64,000 bases of DNA from Amycolatopsis iheyensis (GTDB lineage: Bacteria > Actinomycetota > Actinomycetes > Mycobacteriales > Pseudonocardiaceae). Below are positions 50,009 through 58,406 of the stretch, one piece after another. Where the stretch lies: assembly GCF_024703995.1 (NCBI RefSeq), contig NZ_JAMXQV010000001.1, positions 186,001 to 250,000 of the forward strand. Reading direction: 5' to 3'. The notes below the pieces were generated by a model. It saw only the letters and a list, made by a program, of their open reading frames with translations. It had not been told where the DNA came from and searched no databases. The position numbers were made by a program, and so were the translations under genes. How positions within the stretch are numbered: position 1 is the stretch's first letter; each line of letters starts with the position of its first letter.

Positions 50009-52288
50009 GTGAAGTCTCGCCGGTGGCCGCGAGTCGCGGTGCTGTTCGGTGTGATGGCCGCGACAGTCTGGGCGGTGGGTACGTTCGGTCTCCCGGGCTG
50101 GCTGCTGGCGGATCAGCATCCGATACGTAACGTTCTGGAGGGTTTGAGTTGGCCTGCGGGAATCGTGGCTGCTCTGGCCTTGGGCGCACCCGGATTGTGG
50201 CGGTGGGTGCGCGGCCGATCGGCCAACCCGTCCCCTGTGATGGCGGCACGGATCGTGAGTCCGCTGGTGGGGCGAGCGCTGCACTTGGTCAATGGCGAGC
50301 TACCGCAGGTGTCCGGAGTGGGTTTGCTCGATCTGCGGGTGAAGCCGGCGATCGATACTTACGCCGATGACGGCTCCGACCTCCCTCCCTACGTCGCCCG
50401 GGACATCGATGAGGACCTGGAGTGGGCTATCCACGCTGGCGGGATGGTGTTGCTGCACGGCCCTGCAGCCGTGGGCAAGTCCCGGGCCGCGGTGGAGGCG
50501 CTGCGCCGACTACGACCCAGCCACAAGCTGCTTGTCCCAGACGGCGGTCCGGCGTTGCGGGAAATCATCGACGCCGGTGTGGACTTGTCGGACACGGTTC
50601 TCTGGCTCGACGACCTAGAACGCTACCTTGGCGCCGAGGGCCTCGATGTCGGGCTTTTGCAGCGGCTGTGCCCGCTCGGGAATACCGGGATTGCGGTGGT
50701 CGCAACGATGCGCGATGAGCAACTCGCTCTTCACGCCCAGTCCGCTACTCGCTCAATCGCCGACACCGGCACAGGTATCGACCAGGCTGCGGTGGAGATC
50801 CTCGCCGGAGTGCGCGGTCGCCGGCGAATTAGGGTTGCCGCGGCGCTAACCGACACCGAACGGACTCGCGCCGACCAGGCTGGTGAGCGTGACGATCGCG
50901 TCAGGCGGGCGGTCGCCGCTCCGGAAGGATTTGCTGAGTATCTGGCCGCAGGACCGGCGATGGTGGACCGCTGGTGCACAGGTGAGACTCCCGAGTTCAT
51001 CCGCGGCCAAGCCCTCATCAGCGCGGCGGTCGACTGCCGACGCGCTGGACACCACGCCCCCGTGCCCGCCGCGCTCCTAGCCGATCTGCACGCCCAATTT
51101 CTGCCGCCCGCCTGGCGGAATCGCGCCGACCTGCCCTCTCTGGACGTGGGATTGCACTGGGCTACCCGGCGGGTCCTCGGCGCCAGCTCCTGCTTACAAC
51201 CCACCTCTGACGAGCGCTACCTGGCCTCGGACTACCTGCTTGACCGCACCCAGCGAGCCCGCACCGATTCAGCCCTACCGCTTACTGGCCCCGTCAGGGA
51301 TAGGACCTGGACCGTCCTGGCGGCCGCGCTGCCCCCCATGCAAAACTTTCGTATCGGCGTTACCGCCTACTACGCTGGCCGTCCTGACGTCGCCGAACAG
51401 GCATTTATCGCCGCCGCTCCGTATGACTCAGAAGCCTCATTCAACCTCGGATTTCTGCTCGGTGAGCAGTCGGGTCGTGAAGCTGAGGCCGAACAGGCTT
51501 ACCGCGCCGCCGCCGCCGCCGGCGGCATCAAAGCCCTGAACAACCTAGGGCTATTGCTCGGTGAGCAGTCGGGTCGTGAAGCTGAGGCCGAGCAGGCCTT
51601 CCGTGCCGCCGCCGCTGCTGGCATCACCCAAGCCCGGTTCAATCTGGCGCTATTGCTCGGTGAAAAGTCGGGTCGTGAAGCTGAGGCCGAGCAGGTCTAC
51701 CGTGACGCCGTCGCCGATGGCGACACCGAGGCCATGTTCAATCTAGCGGTGATGCTCAGCGAGCAATCGGGTCGTGAAGCTGAGGCTGAACAGCTTTTCC
51801 GCGATGCCGTCGCCGCCGGCGACCTCAAAGCATCAAATAACTTGGGAATCCTGCTTAGCGCCAAGTCGGGTTGTGAAGTCGAGGCCGAACGCTTTCTCCG
51901 CGACGCCGTCGCGGCTGGCAATACTAACGCTTTGTTCAACCTGGGGTTCCTGCTTGGCGAGCAACCGGGTCGCGAAGCTGAGGCCGAACAGGCTTACCGC
52001 GATGCTGTCGCCGGCGGCATCTTCCAAGCCCTGAACAACCTGGCGCTACTGCTCAGCAGACAATCGGGTCGTGAAGCTGAGGCTGAACAGCTCTACCGTG
52101 ACGCCGTCGCCGCCGGCGATACTGGCGCCCTGAATAATCTAGCTGTATTGCTCAGCAGACAATCGGGTCGTGAAGCTGAGGCTGAACAGCTCTACCGTGA
52201 CGCCGTCGCCGCCGGCGATACTGGCGCCCTGAATAATCTGGCTGTGTTGCTCAGCAGGCAGCCGGGTCGTGAAGCTGATGCTGAATAG
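50009..52288 (+). CDS. Membrane-anchored P-loop NTPase with nine 33-residue TPR/Sel1-like repeats
   Basis: The 759-residue protein has two N-terminal transmembrane helices (about 8-30 and 45-62) and an NTPase core with Walker A LLHGPAAVGKSRAAVEAL near 145 and Walker B DTVLWLDDLERYLG near 190, then a helical middle region. From about residue 480, nine tandem repeats of exactly 33 residues follow (GREAEAEQLYRDAVAAGDTG-type). The layout, sensor-like repeats on a STAND-like NTPase, is frequent in defence and signalling proteins. I use GTG at 50009, with AAGGA upstream; GTG at 49994 is possible. The frame ends at a TAG that replaces a CAG conserved in the other repeats. Confidence 0.75.
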   Translation: MKSRRWPRVAVLFGVMAATVWAVGTFGLPGWLLADQHPIRNVLEGLSWPAGIVAALALGAPGLWRWVRGRSANPSPVMAARIVSPLVGRALHLVNGELPQVSGVGLLDLRVKPAIDTYADDGSDLPPYVARDIDEDLEWAIHAGGMVLLHGPAAVGKSRAAVEALRRLRPSHKLLVPDGGPALREIIDAGVDLSDTVLWLDDLERYLGAEGLDVGLLQRLCPLGNTGIAVVATMRDEQLALHAQSATRSIADTGTGIDQAAVEILAGVRGRRRIRVAAALTDTERTRADQAGERDDRVRRAVAAPEGFAEYLAAGPAMVDRWCTGETPEFIRGQALISAAVDCRRAGHHAPVPAALLADLHAQFLPPAWRNRADLPSLDVGLHWATRRVLGASSCLQPTSDERYLASDYLLDRTQRARTDSALPLTGPVRDRTWTVLAAALPPMQNFRIGVTAYYAGRPDVAEQAFIAAAPYDSEASFNLGFLLGEQSGREAEAEQAYRAAAAAGGIKALNNLGLLLGEQSGREAEAEQAFRAAAAAGITQARFNLALLLGEKSGREAEAEQVYRDAVADGDTEAMFNLAVMLSEQSGREAEAEQLFRDAVAAGDLKASNNLGILLSAKSGCEVEAERFLRDAVAAGNTNALFNLGFLLGEQPGREAEAEQAYRDAVAGGIFQALNNLALLLSRQSGREAEAEQLYRDAVAAGDTGALNNLAVLLSRQSGREAEAEQLYRDAVAAGDTGALNNLAVLLSRQPGREADAE

Positions 52289-52355
52289 CTCTACCGCGAC
52301 GCCGCCGCCAGCAACACCTAATCCCCGAACAACGCGCACACCCTGCTCGACTAGG
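51464..52355. repeat. 99-bp tandem repeats in the NTPase gene
   Basis: A 99-bp period starts at 51464, 51563, 51662, 51761 and so on to 52256. The last two complete copies (about 52058-52255) are nearly identical, a sign of recent duplication. Confidence 0.85.
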
Positions 52356-52378
52356 CCCAGCAAGACAAAGTCGATTAG
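52289..52378 (+). pseudogene. Decayed last repeat of the NTPase gene, three in-frame stops
   Basis: Reading on in frame past the TAG gives LYRDAAASNT, TAA, SPNNAHTLLD, TAG, AQQDKVD, TAG. The first stop sits exactly where other repeats have CAG, and the next two are also one C-to-T step from CAA or CAG. The remnant continues the repeat pattern, so the ancestral protein was about 30 residues longer and ended at 52378. Confidence 0.65.
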
Positions 52379-52560
52379 TGCCCGTAGTGGTCGACCACGG
52401 CGTATGGGGTCTCCTCACGGCGTAGCGCTGGGGCTTGACGCCACAGATTCGTGCCTCGGCCAGGCTAGAGCTTCGGCAGGAACGTGTGCTCGGCGAATCG
52501 GGGAGTGAGGCCCAGCCGGCGCGCCGACTGGAGGGAGGTCAGGACGCGCCGACCGGGGGC

Positions 52561-53355
52561 TTAGGGCAACGCGTTATCCGTGGCGTGGCGTCGTAGTGCT
52601 CGGGCGGCGTTCTCGTAGGTGGTCAAGGCGGCTTGGTGGGTGGAGTAGACGGCGCCGTGCTGGTGGCGCAGCGTGACGGCGAGTGCGCCGGCGCGGCGTT
52701 CGTAGAGGGTGAACGGTTCGACCAGGCCGGGCGGGCAGTCGGCGGCGGGGACGATTCGCACGCCGATCCGCGGCTTTCTCGCCCAGGCGCGCAGTTGGTC
52801 GAGCTGGTCGCGGAGGACATCGGCGGTGCAAGCGTCGGGCCGGGTGGCGACTTCGCCGATCAGGAAGGTGTGCGGCGGCCCCGGTTCGTCGGACAAGGCG
52901 AGCTGACGTGCGGTCCGGAGAAGACAGCACACGTCGGCGGCCTCTGGGGCGAGCAGGCCGGTGTCGCGCAAGGCGCGGGCGTACTCGGCGGTCTGCAGGA
53001 CCTCGGGGATGAGGGTCGGCGACCACTCGGTCACGCGGGTAGATCGCTGTTCAAAGGCGGTACGCAGGTAGTTCTCAGCGCGTCCGGTGCGATCGATCAG
53101 GTCGTGGTCGCGGGACCGGCGGGCCAGGTCGATGAGGTGTTCGCGCACGGGTTGTGGTGCTCGCAGGACCCCGAGGATGTGGGCCACGATCGTGTCCTGT
53201 GGCGCGCGGTGGCCGAGTTCGAAGCTCGACAGCACGGCGGGATAGATGCCGATCATGTCGGCCAGTCGGCGCAGGCCGATGCCGCGCTCGTTGCGGGCTT
53301 CGCGCAGGCCGCCGGCCAGGGCGATGACGGCTGGTCGGAGGACAGTTTCGGTCAC
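52561..53355 (-). CDS. XRE regulator with DUF5753 (Scr1-type)
   Basis: The 264-residue protein has an N-terminal helix-turn-helix (about 15-70; RNERGIGLRRLADMIGIYPA) followed by a DUF5753-type domain (RTAFEQRSTRVTEWSPTLIP, EVLQTAEYARALRDTGLL, TFLIGEVATR, LRAWARKPRIGVRIVP and VEPFTLYERR). Such proteins regulate partner small proteins in actinomycetes and can act as antitoxins. It is the last gene of a five-gene minus-strand unit; its start overlaps the stop of the preceding gene (ATGA). Confidence 0.85.
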   Translation of the reverse strand: MTETVLRPAVIALAGGLREARNERGIGLRRLADMIGIYPAVLSSFELGHRAPQDTIVAHILGVLRAPQPVREHLIDLARRSRDHDLIDRTGRAENYLRTAFEQRSTRVTEWSPTLIPEVLQTAEYARALRDTGLLAPEAADVCCLLRTARQLALSDEPGPPHTFLIGEVATRPDACTADVLRDQLDQLRAWARKPRIGVRIVPAADCPPGLVEPFTLYERRAGALAVTLRHQHGAVYSTHQAALTTYENAARALRRHATDNALP

Positions 53356-53618
53356 GGTTCAGACCGCTCCGTTCGGTCGTGGGTTTCTGTGTCGGGGGCA
53401 TTGAGCAGGGCAGACGGATCGAGTTCGGTGCCGTCGAGTTCGCCGGCGCGGCGGGTGAGGGCAACGCCGATGTGGACGAGTTGGCGGCCGAGGGTGCGCA
53501 GACCGGCGGCGTAGGCTGCGTCGTCCGGCTGGAGGGTCAGAAGCTCAACGGTCACGCTTCCGATCTTGGAGTTGACCTTCGAGAGCGCGGCGAGCAACTC
53601 GCGGTCACGAGCGTGCAC
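53352..53618 (-). CDS. Small helical protein of unknown function
   Basis: The 88-residue protein is mostly helical (RELLAALSKVNSKIGSVTVE), with an acidic C-terminus. GTG start at 53618; 3' end coupled to the DUF5753 regulator by ATGA, 5' end overlapping the upstream gene by 14 bp. No family recognised. Position next to a DUF5753 regulator suggests a partner role. Confidence 0.6.
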   Translation of the reverse strand: MHARDRELLAALSKVNSKIGSVTVELLTLQPDDAAYAAGLRTLGRQLVHIGVALTRRAGELDGTELDPSALLNAPDTETHDRTERSEP

Positions 53619-53901
53619 GTGGCACCCCGATCCGCCGGTGCTCGTTCTGGGCCGCGCAGACGGGACAGACCCGGCCCGGCCTGGGAATCACCCGGTGGCG
53701 GCTGATGCTGGGCCGGTCATGTTCCAGCGGGAACCGGACGTCGGTCAGGCACCAGGGCAACAGCATGACGAGCCGCGGGTTGGCCATCTGCGAGTGCAGG
53801 TACAGGTGCGCCCACCCGCCGCCCCCGGTGAACTCGTGCCACTCCCAGAAGTCCAGGTACGAGCTGGCGCCCGTCATCGGGCCGTCGTCCAAGGCGGTCA
53901 T
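53605..53901 (-). CDS. Small protein with a possible zinc-ribbon half-site
   Basis: The 98-residue protein has aromatic-rich N-terminal half (YLDFWEWHEFTGGGGWAHLY) and a C-terminal CPVCAAQNEH motif that could bind metal with other Cys/His. It overlaps the genes on both sides (4 bp upstream with ATGA, 14 bp downstream). No family recognised. Confidence 0.55.
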   Translation of the reverse strand: MTALDDGPMTGASSYLDFWEWHEFTGGGGWAHLYLHSQMANPRLVMLLPWCLTDVRFPLEHDRPSISRHRVIPRPGRVCPVCAAQNEHRRIGVPRARS

Positions 53902-54095
53902 CGAAGCCCTCGCTCGACGTCGAACGCCCGGACCGCGGCGGCAGCCTGCTCCCAGTCGGCATCGGTCATGTCCGCGTGCTTCGTCGGATGCCGATAGGTG
54001 TCAAGATCGATCTCGTTGAGCCGCTGACCACCCGAGTTGAACAGCGACGCGCCACACCTGAACGTCGGTCGGTCGGAGAAGTGCTCCGCGGTCAT
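53898..54095 (-). CDS. Very small conserved-looking island protein
   Basis: This 65-residue frame starts at ATG 54095 within an ATGA overlap with the preceding gene, and ends in an ATGA overlap with the next. It is polar with no motif (MTDADWEQAAAAVRAFDVER at the C-terminus). Confidence 0.55.
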   Translation of the reverse strand: MTAEHFSDRPTFRCGASLFNSGGQRLNEIDLDTYRHPTKHADMTDADWEQAAAAVRAFDVERGLR

Positions 54096-54331
54096 GGCGC
54101 CTTGCACCCCTGAGCTGTGCGAGCGTCGCGCAGCGAGACGGTCAACGCCTCACCCAGCTGGTTCCGAAGCTGAGCGGCCGACTCGGCGCTGAACAGGATC
54201 GGCTCGCCTGGAGGCGTCGAGCTGATCAGCGCGATCCGGTCGTCATCCCGTACCTCGACCTCGACGTGTGCCGGACCGCCGAGCTGGTCCACACCCTCGA
54301 TGCTCTGTCGCGTACGTCGTCGATCACGCAT
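54092..54331 (-). CDS. Small island protein, first gene of the five-gene unit
   Basis: The 79-residue protein starts at ATG 54331. It has a basic N-terminus, then a beta-rich segment (HVEVEVRDDDRIALISSTPP) and a helix (AAQLRNQLGEALTVSLRDA). It is divergent from the XRE gene at 54405, with 73 bp between starts, so one regulator could control both directions. An in-frame extension to 54424 overlaps the divergent gene and is not likely. Confidence 0.55.
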   Translation of the reverse strand: MRDRRRTRQSIEGVDQLGGPAHVEVEVRDDDRIALISSTPPGEPILFSAESAAQLRNQLGEALTVSLRDARTAQGCKAP

Positions 54332-54365
54332 AGTTAGTGACCGTACAAAGATGCAGGTCACAAAC

Positions 54366-54382
54366 GTTTCCTGCTGGGAAAC
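54366..54382. promoter_or_regulatory. Palindromic operator candidate between divergent island genes
   Basis: GTTTCC-TGCTG-GGAAAC is a perfect 6-bp inverted repeat centred in the 73-bp divergent interval, 22 bp before the XRE start. It is a plausible binding site for the XRE protein encoded downstream. Confidence 0.45.
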
Positions 54383-54404
54383 CCAGATCTGTACCCTGAG
54401 GCGC

Positions 54405-55556
54405 ATGGACTCGATCGGCATCACGATCCGCCGGCTTCGCCGTTGGCGTGGCCTATCCCTCGAACAACTCGCCGGCCTGTCCGGCCTGTCGAAGGGCTAC
54501 CTGTCCAAGATCGAAAACGAGCGCACGGCGATCGACAAGCGCTCAACCCTGGTCGCGATCGCCGGCGCGCTCCGCGTCAGCCTCTCCGACATCACCGGCG
54601 ACGGGCTGGAGATCCGCGACCCGCAGGCCGACTCCGCCATCCCGGCTATCCGTGATGCCCTGCTGAGCACCGATCTCGACGGCACCGAGCCGCCGATCGG
54701 CGACCTTGCGCAGCTGCTGTCCGAGACGCAGCTGGTCGCGGCCCTGCGGCAGGCGAACCAAGACGCCGAGGTCGGCGCCCGTCTCCCCGAGCTGCTGCTG
54801 GCACTGCACACCCACGTCGACAAGCCGGACGCGCTCCGCTCGCTCGTCACCGCCACCCACACCACGGCCCTGCTCACGAAGGGGCTCGGCGCGTTCGAGT
54901 TGGCCTGGATCGCCGCCGACCGCGGCCACGAGGCAGCCCAGCGGCTCGGCGAACCCGGCTGGATCGCCCTCGCCGAGTTCGCGCGCACGCAGGCCCTGTC
55001 CGGCCTCGGCGCGCACAAGCGGGCGTCGAAGCTCGCCGAACGCGCCTTGGACTACGTGCCGGCCGACGCCTACGACGTCCGCGGCGCGCTCACCCTCACC
55101 ACCGGCTACACCGAATCCGTCCTGGGCGGCGACGCCACCGCAGCGCTCGACGAAGCCGCCGGCCTGGCCGAACACGTCGAATACGGCAACAAGAACTTCC
55201 TACTGTTCAGCCCGGCCAACGTCGTGCTCTGGCGCATCTCATCAGCCCTCGAACGCGGCGACCACGCCGAAGCCGCCCGCCTCGCCGCGACCGTTGATCC
55301 AGCCGAGCTCACCATCGACTCGCGCCGCACGACGTTCCTGATCGAGCACGCCCGAGCGCTTTACGGCATCCGCAGGCCTGATGAAGAGGTCCTGGCGCTC
55401 CTGGTACAGGCCGAGAAGCTGGGCCATATCCGAACCCGAACGAACCCGTTCGTGCGGGAGATCATCTCCACGATGCTGGCCCGCGCTCGGCGCGAGGGCG
55501 TAGCGCGCGAGGTCCGCGGCATGGCCGACCGGATGGGGCTGATCAAAACAGCTTAA
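54405..55556 (+). CDS. XRE family regulator with helical (TPR-like) C-terminal domain
   Basis: The 383-residue protein has a Cro/C1 helix-turn-helix (about 5-60; SLEQLAGLSGLSKGYLSKIE) followed by a long alpha-helical region of TPR-like type (ATHTTALLTKGLGAFELAWI, HEAAQRLGEPGWIALAEFAR, ALDYVPADAYDVRGALTLTT). The architecture is common in actinobacterial regulators such as those near DUF5753/DUF397 genes. It is divergent from the five-gene unit and probably controls it. The TACCCT at 54392-54397 could be its -10. Confidence 0.8.
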   Translation: MDSIGITIRRLRRWRGLSLEQLAGLSGLSKGYLSKIENERTAIDKRSTLVAIAGALRVSLSDITGDGLEIRDPQADSAIPAIRDALLSTDLDGTEPPIGDLAQLLSETQLVAALRQANQDAEVGARLPELLLALHTHVDKPDALRSLVTATHTTALLTKGLGAFELAWIAADRGHEAAQRLGEPGWIALAEFARTQALSGLGAHKRASKLAERALDYVPADAYDVRGALTLTTGYTESVLGGDATAALDEAAGLAEHVEYGNKNFLLFSPANVVLWRISSALERGDHAEAARLAATVDPAELTIDSRRTTFLIEHARALYGIRRPDEEVLALLVQAEKLGHIRTRTNPFVREIISTMLARARREGVAREVRGMADRMGLIKTA

Positions 55557-55600
55557 TACGAACGCAGTGCCCGTCTACGCGGCAGGCTTCGGAACCTCGA

Positions 55601-55790
55601 TCACAGGGGCCGGTCGCGGAGCATGCTGGCGGGTGAGGACCCGGCTTCCTCGAACTCGCCGAGCCAGCTCTCGTAAATCATGGTCATGTCGGGCAGGACG
55701 TGCCAGCGGTCGACGGTGCTGGACTAGTCGGCAAGATGTACGTGATGGCGTGGGTGAGGCGGATGTGTCGACGTGAGCCTCGGCGACGGC
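55601..55790 (-). pseudogene. Remnant of a degraded gene
   Basis: On the minus strand, ending at a TGA at 55601-55603, the frame reads TVDRWHVLPDMTMIYESWLGE, continuing FEEAGSSPASMLRDRPL, protein-like and preceded by an in-frame TAG and then, in a neighbouring frame, HIRLTHAITYIL. This looks like a gene broken by a stop and a frameshift. I do not recognise the family. Confidence 0.35.
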
Positions 55791-56018
55791 GGTAGCGCGC
55801 GGGCTTCGCTTCGAGCTGTATTTACTGGAGCAGTCGAAGGGCGTCTTCCGGCTCACGAGACCCCATCAGATCACATGGCGGCTGCGTACATTGCTTCCAA
55901 CGCTCAACGAATGGGAATGACTGCAGCCTGTCGTCGAGTAAGTATGTAAAAATAACCGTTCGAATGTACACTGACTCAGGCTGGCTAGGGTGGCTTACTG
56001 CGTCGGAGGGTGGCAGCC
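55791..56018. other. AT-rich leader of the reverse transcriptase gene
   Basis: Composition changes to AT-rich here. No gene is visible. It contains TATGTAAAAATAACCG-like sequence near 55945, a likely promoter region and, if this RT uses a structured RNA, the place to look for it. Confidence 0.35.
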
Positions 56019-57563
56019 GTGTTTGACTGGTCTGGCAAGTTGGACTTTGTGCGCGCTCTCTCGAACGTTCGGAGTGACAGCCGTGACGATTGGTATCAAG
56101 ATCCGTGGGATTGGCCAGAGTATGACTTCGTGCGCGCTGAGAAGTGGGCCAGCCTGGTTCGTCGGCTGAATGCTTCTGGCGCTTGTCAGGTCTACAGCAT
56201 CGATGTCCCAAAGGAAAACTTTGGCGTCCGTCCCGCTGTGGTCATGGAGCCACTCGATCGACTCATGTATCAATCGCTGGTAGATTTTCAGCGATTCAAT
56301 CTAATAAATGACCTTGACTATTGGGTGTATGGATGGCGGTTGCCCCGGCAAGACTCGCATGGAAAAAACTACTTGACCAATAAGGTTGAATGGGCAGGGT
56401 ATCGCGTTGCGCTATCAAATTTGGCTGAATTCAGCCCTGTGGGTTTGAAGACGGACGTTACATCGTGCTTTGCAAGCATTCCTATGGGCGGTTTAGTCAA
56501 AGACCTGCGACGTCACGGTGTGGCAGGCGATGCTCTCGAGCGGCTGATTGATCTCCTCGTCGAGTTGGATCAGACGCCGGGACGGTCGGGTTTGATGCAA
56601 AGGTCAAAGTCCTCATCGGTCCTTGCCAATATGTATCTTCGGCGCTTGGACAAGCCTCTTCATGAGTACTACGAGAAGCTGCCGAAACGCGGATTCAAGC
56701 GAGCGCTATCTGGTCGTGGCGGCGTTGTTCGCTGGATGGATGATATTTGGGTTTTCGGACTAGATGAGGCAACTCTTCGAGGTGTTCAGGTGGAGCTCGA
56801 AGGCGTAGCACATGGTGCAAAACTCGAACTTAATATGGGTAAGACTGTCGTAAAGGCCAATGAAGACTTGGTTGCGGCCGTCCGAAAGATTCAACACAGT
56901 GCGGTCGATGATGCGCTCGACTCTGATCCCACTGACTGGCAACCGTTAGAAGAGTTGCTCGATGGGATAATCGATGACCCCACGCAGGCGGATCGTACTA
57001 CAATCAGGTTCGCTCTGCATCGAATGCGTACCCATGAAATCAGCTCGCGCCGCGATCGTTTGACAAGTGCAGTATCGATGATGCCGCACGCTGCCGACCA
57101 TGTCGCGCGAGCCTATCGGCATCTTGGCTGGTGGCGCAGCATGCGGGAATGGTATCTGGAATACAAAAAAGGTCCCTGGGCCCACTTTGAGTGGAGTGTA
57201 GCTCGTCTTGGTGCTATGTTTCCGACCCAGGCCAGAATCTCATTAAGGATGCGGACGGCTTTTGCTGAGACTTTGCATGAGCGTCCTTCGTTGCCGCTGA
57301 TGGCACTTACTGCGCAACGCTTAGCTTTTTGGGATCCAGATTTGGCGCGAGAGGTGATTTATGAGCTGCTCCCCCGGGTTGACCATCCGCATGAGCGTCG
57401 GATTCTTGCACTGTCACTTTTGCGCACGGGAGATGAGCGACGACTGATCAGACGCTCGCTTTCAGATTTCGAAGAAAACGCATTGACATTGCGGATGATT
57501 GAGAAAAATAGATTCGATCCGTTTGCAGTCTCGCCAGATTTCAGAGCTGATGACGATGACTGA
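56019..57563 (+). CDS. Reverse transcriptase, Abi/UG (defence-type) group candidate
   Basis: The 514-residue protein has RT motifs in order. RPAVVMEPLDRLMYQSLVD is at 71-89 (RT1), GLKTDVTSCFASIP at 142-155 with the first catalytic Asp146 (motif A), LMQRSKSSSVLANMYL at 192-207 (motif B), and RWMDDIWVFG at 238-247 (motif C, with WMDD in place of YADD). The remaining 240 residues are alpha-helical, with no maturase, endonuclease or retron-type C-terminus. This fits the UG/Abi RTs with helical-repeat C-terminal domains, several of which block phages. GTG at 56019 has GGAGGG 8 nt upstream. The gene is clearly AT-richer than the chromosome. A NUDIX gene follows at 22 bp. Confidence 0.8.
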   Translation: MFDWSGKLDFVRALSNVRSDSRDDWYQDPWDWPEYDFVRAEKWASLVRRLNASGACQVYSIDVPKENFGVRPAVVMEPLDRLMYQSLVDFQRFNLINDLDYWVYGWRLPRQDSHGKNYLTNKVEWAGYRVALSNLAEFSPVGLKTDVTSCFASIPMGGLVKDLRRHGVAGDALERLIDLLVELDQTPGRSGLMQRSKSSSVLANMYLRRLDKPLHEYYEKLPKRGFKRALSGRGGVVRWMDDIWVFGLDEATLRGVQVELEGVAHGAKLELNMGKTVVKANEDLVAAVRKIQHSAVDDALDSDPTDWQPLEELLDGIIDDPTQADRTTIRFALHRMRTHEISSRRDRLTSAVSMMPHAADHVARAYRHLGWWRSMREWYLEYKKGPWAHFEWSVARLGAMFPTQARISLRMRTAFAETLHERPSLPLMALTAQRLAFWDPDLAREVIYELLPRVDHPHERRILALSLLRTGDERRLIRRSLSDFEENALTLRMIEKNRFDPFAVSPDFRADDDD

Positions 57564-57585
57564 TTGAGTGCAAGTTGGCAATTAG

Positions 57586-58406
57586 GTGTTCATCGGCTAC
57601 CGTGGAGGCTGCACATGTATCGACTGGCTATATTTAGTTCTTATTATAGCTGCTATTGTGGGGTTGGTTTTCTCAAGCGGTGACCTCTGGATGGCACTCT
57701 TGACGGGACTTATAACCGGTTGCGCCGTGCCAATTATTGATGCCGTGATTCAGAACCGGAAATATCTAAGAATAGTATCTGCAACTCTGCGCTACAGGCG
57801 TACTCGGGTTCGTGTATCGGTTTCGTATCTTCTTCGCGTCGAACGGAACGGAAAGTATCTCCTGGTGCGAGGGAAGCGATATTCGAATCAATTCCAGCCG
57901 ATTGGTGGCGTTTACAAGGTGAATCCGTCCGCGCAGGCCGCCTTTCGTCGGTGGAAAGTTGAAACGGATGACTTGATACCGATAGACACTTCTAGTCAGA
58001 ATGATCTCCGTATTTGGATCAAAGGAAGTCATCTGCTTAGCTTTGTTCGCTGGTTTGAGAGTGGCAAGAATCGAGAAGTTGGCCCAATGAGAGAGCTTTA
58101 TGAGGAGCTTGTGATGCCGCACTTGCTCGAAGAAAAGTTCCGTTACGTGCTGCCGACTTCCTGGAGCGAAGGGTCGAAAAAGTCAGATTTAGTGACTTTG
58201 CCAATGGTCGCGAGTTGCTGATTGCTGATATTTATGAGCTATTACTGAATTCCGAGCAGGCGGCAGAGTTGGATGCCTTGCCTGTGGACGCCTCCGGTGA
58301 GGGCGATTTGTTGTGGGCCTCTGCTGATCAAATCAGACGCCGAGGCGCTAAGCCAGGAGAAAAGCAGAATTATGAGATATCGGCAACTTCGAACTGGACG
58401 ATCTGA
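57586..58406 (+). CDS. Two-TM SMODS-associated-type NUDIX protein, needs a -1 frameshift
   Basis: The first frame (57586-58221, 211 residues) gives two transmembrane helices (about 13-50), then SYLLRVERNGKYLLVRGKRY, FQPIGGVYKVNPSAQ and NREVGPMRELYEELV, the REx2EE NUDIX box. The rest of the domain is in the -1 frame: GRELLIADIYELLLNSEQ to a TGA at 58406. The switch falls at TCG AAA AAG (58174-58182), where an A5 run could allow slippage; joined there, the product has about 273 residues and is colinear with membrane S-NUDIX proteins known from CBASS-like loci. It may be programmed, a decay mutation or a sequence error. It forms a pair with the RT. Confidence 0.7.
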
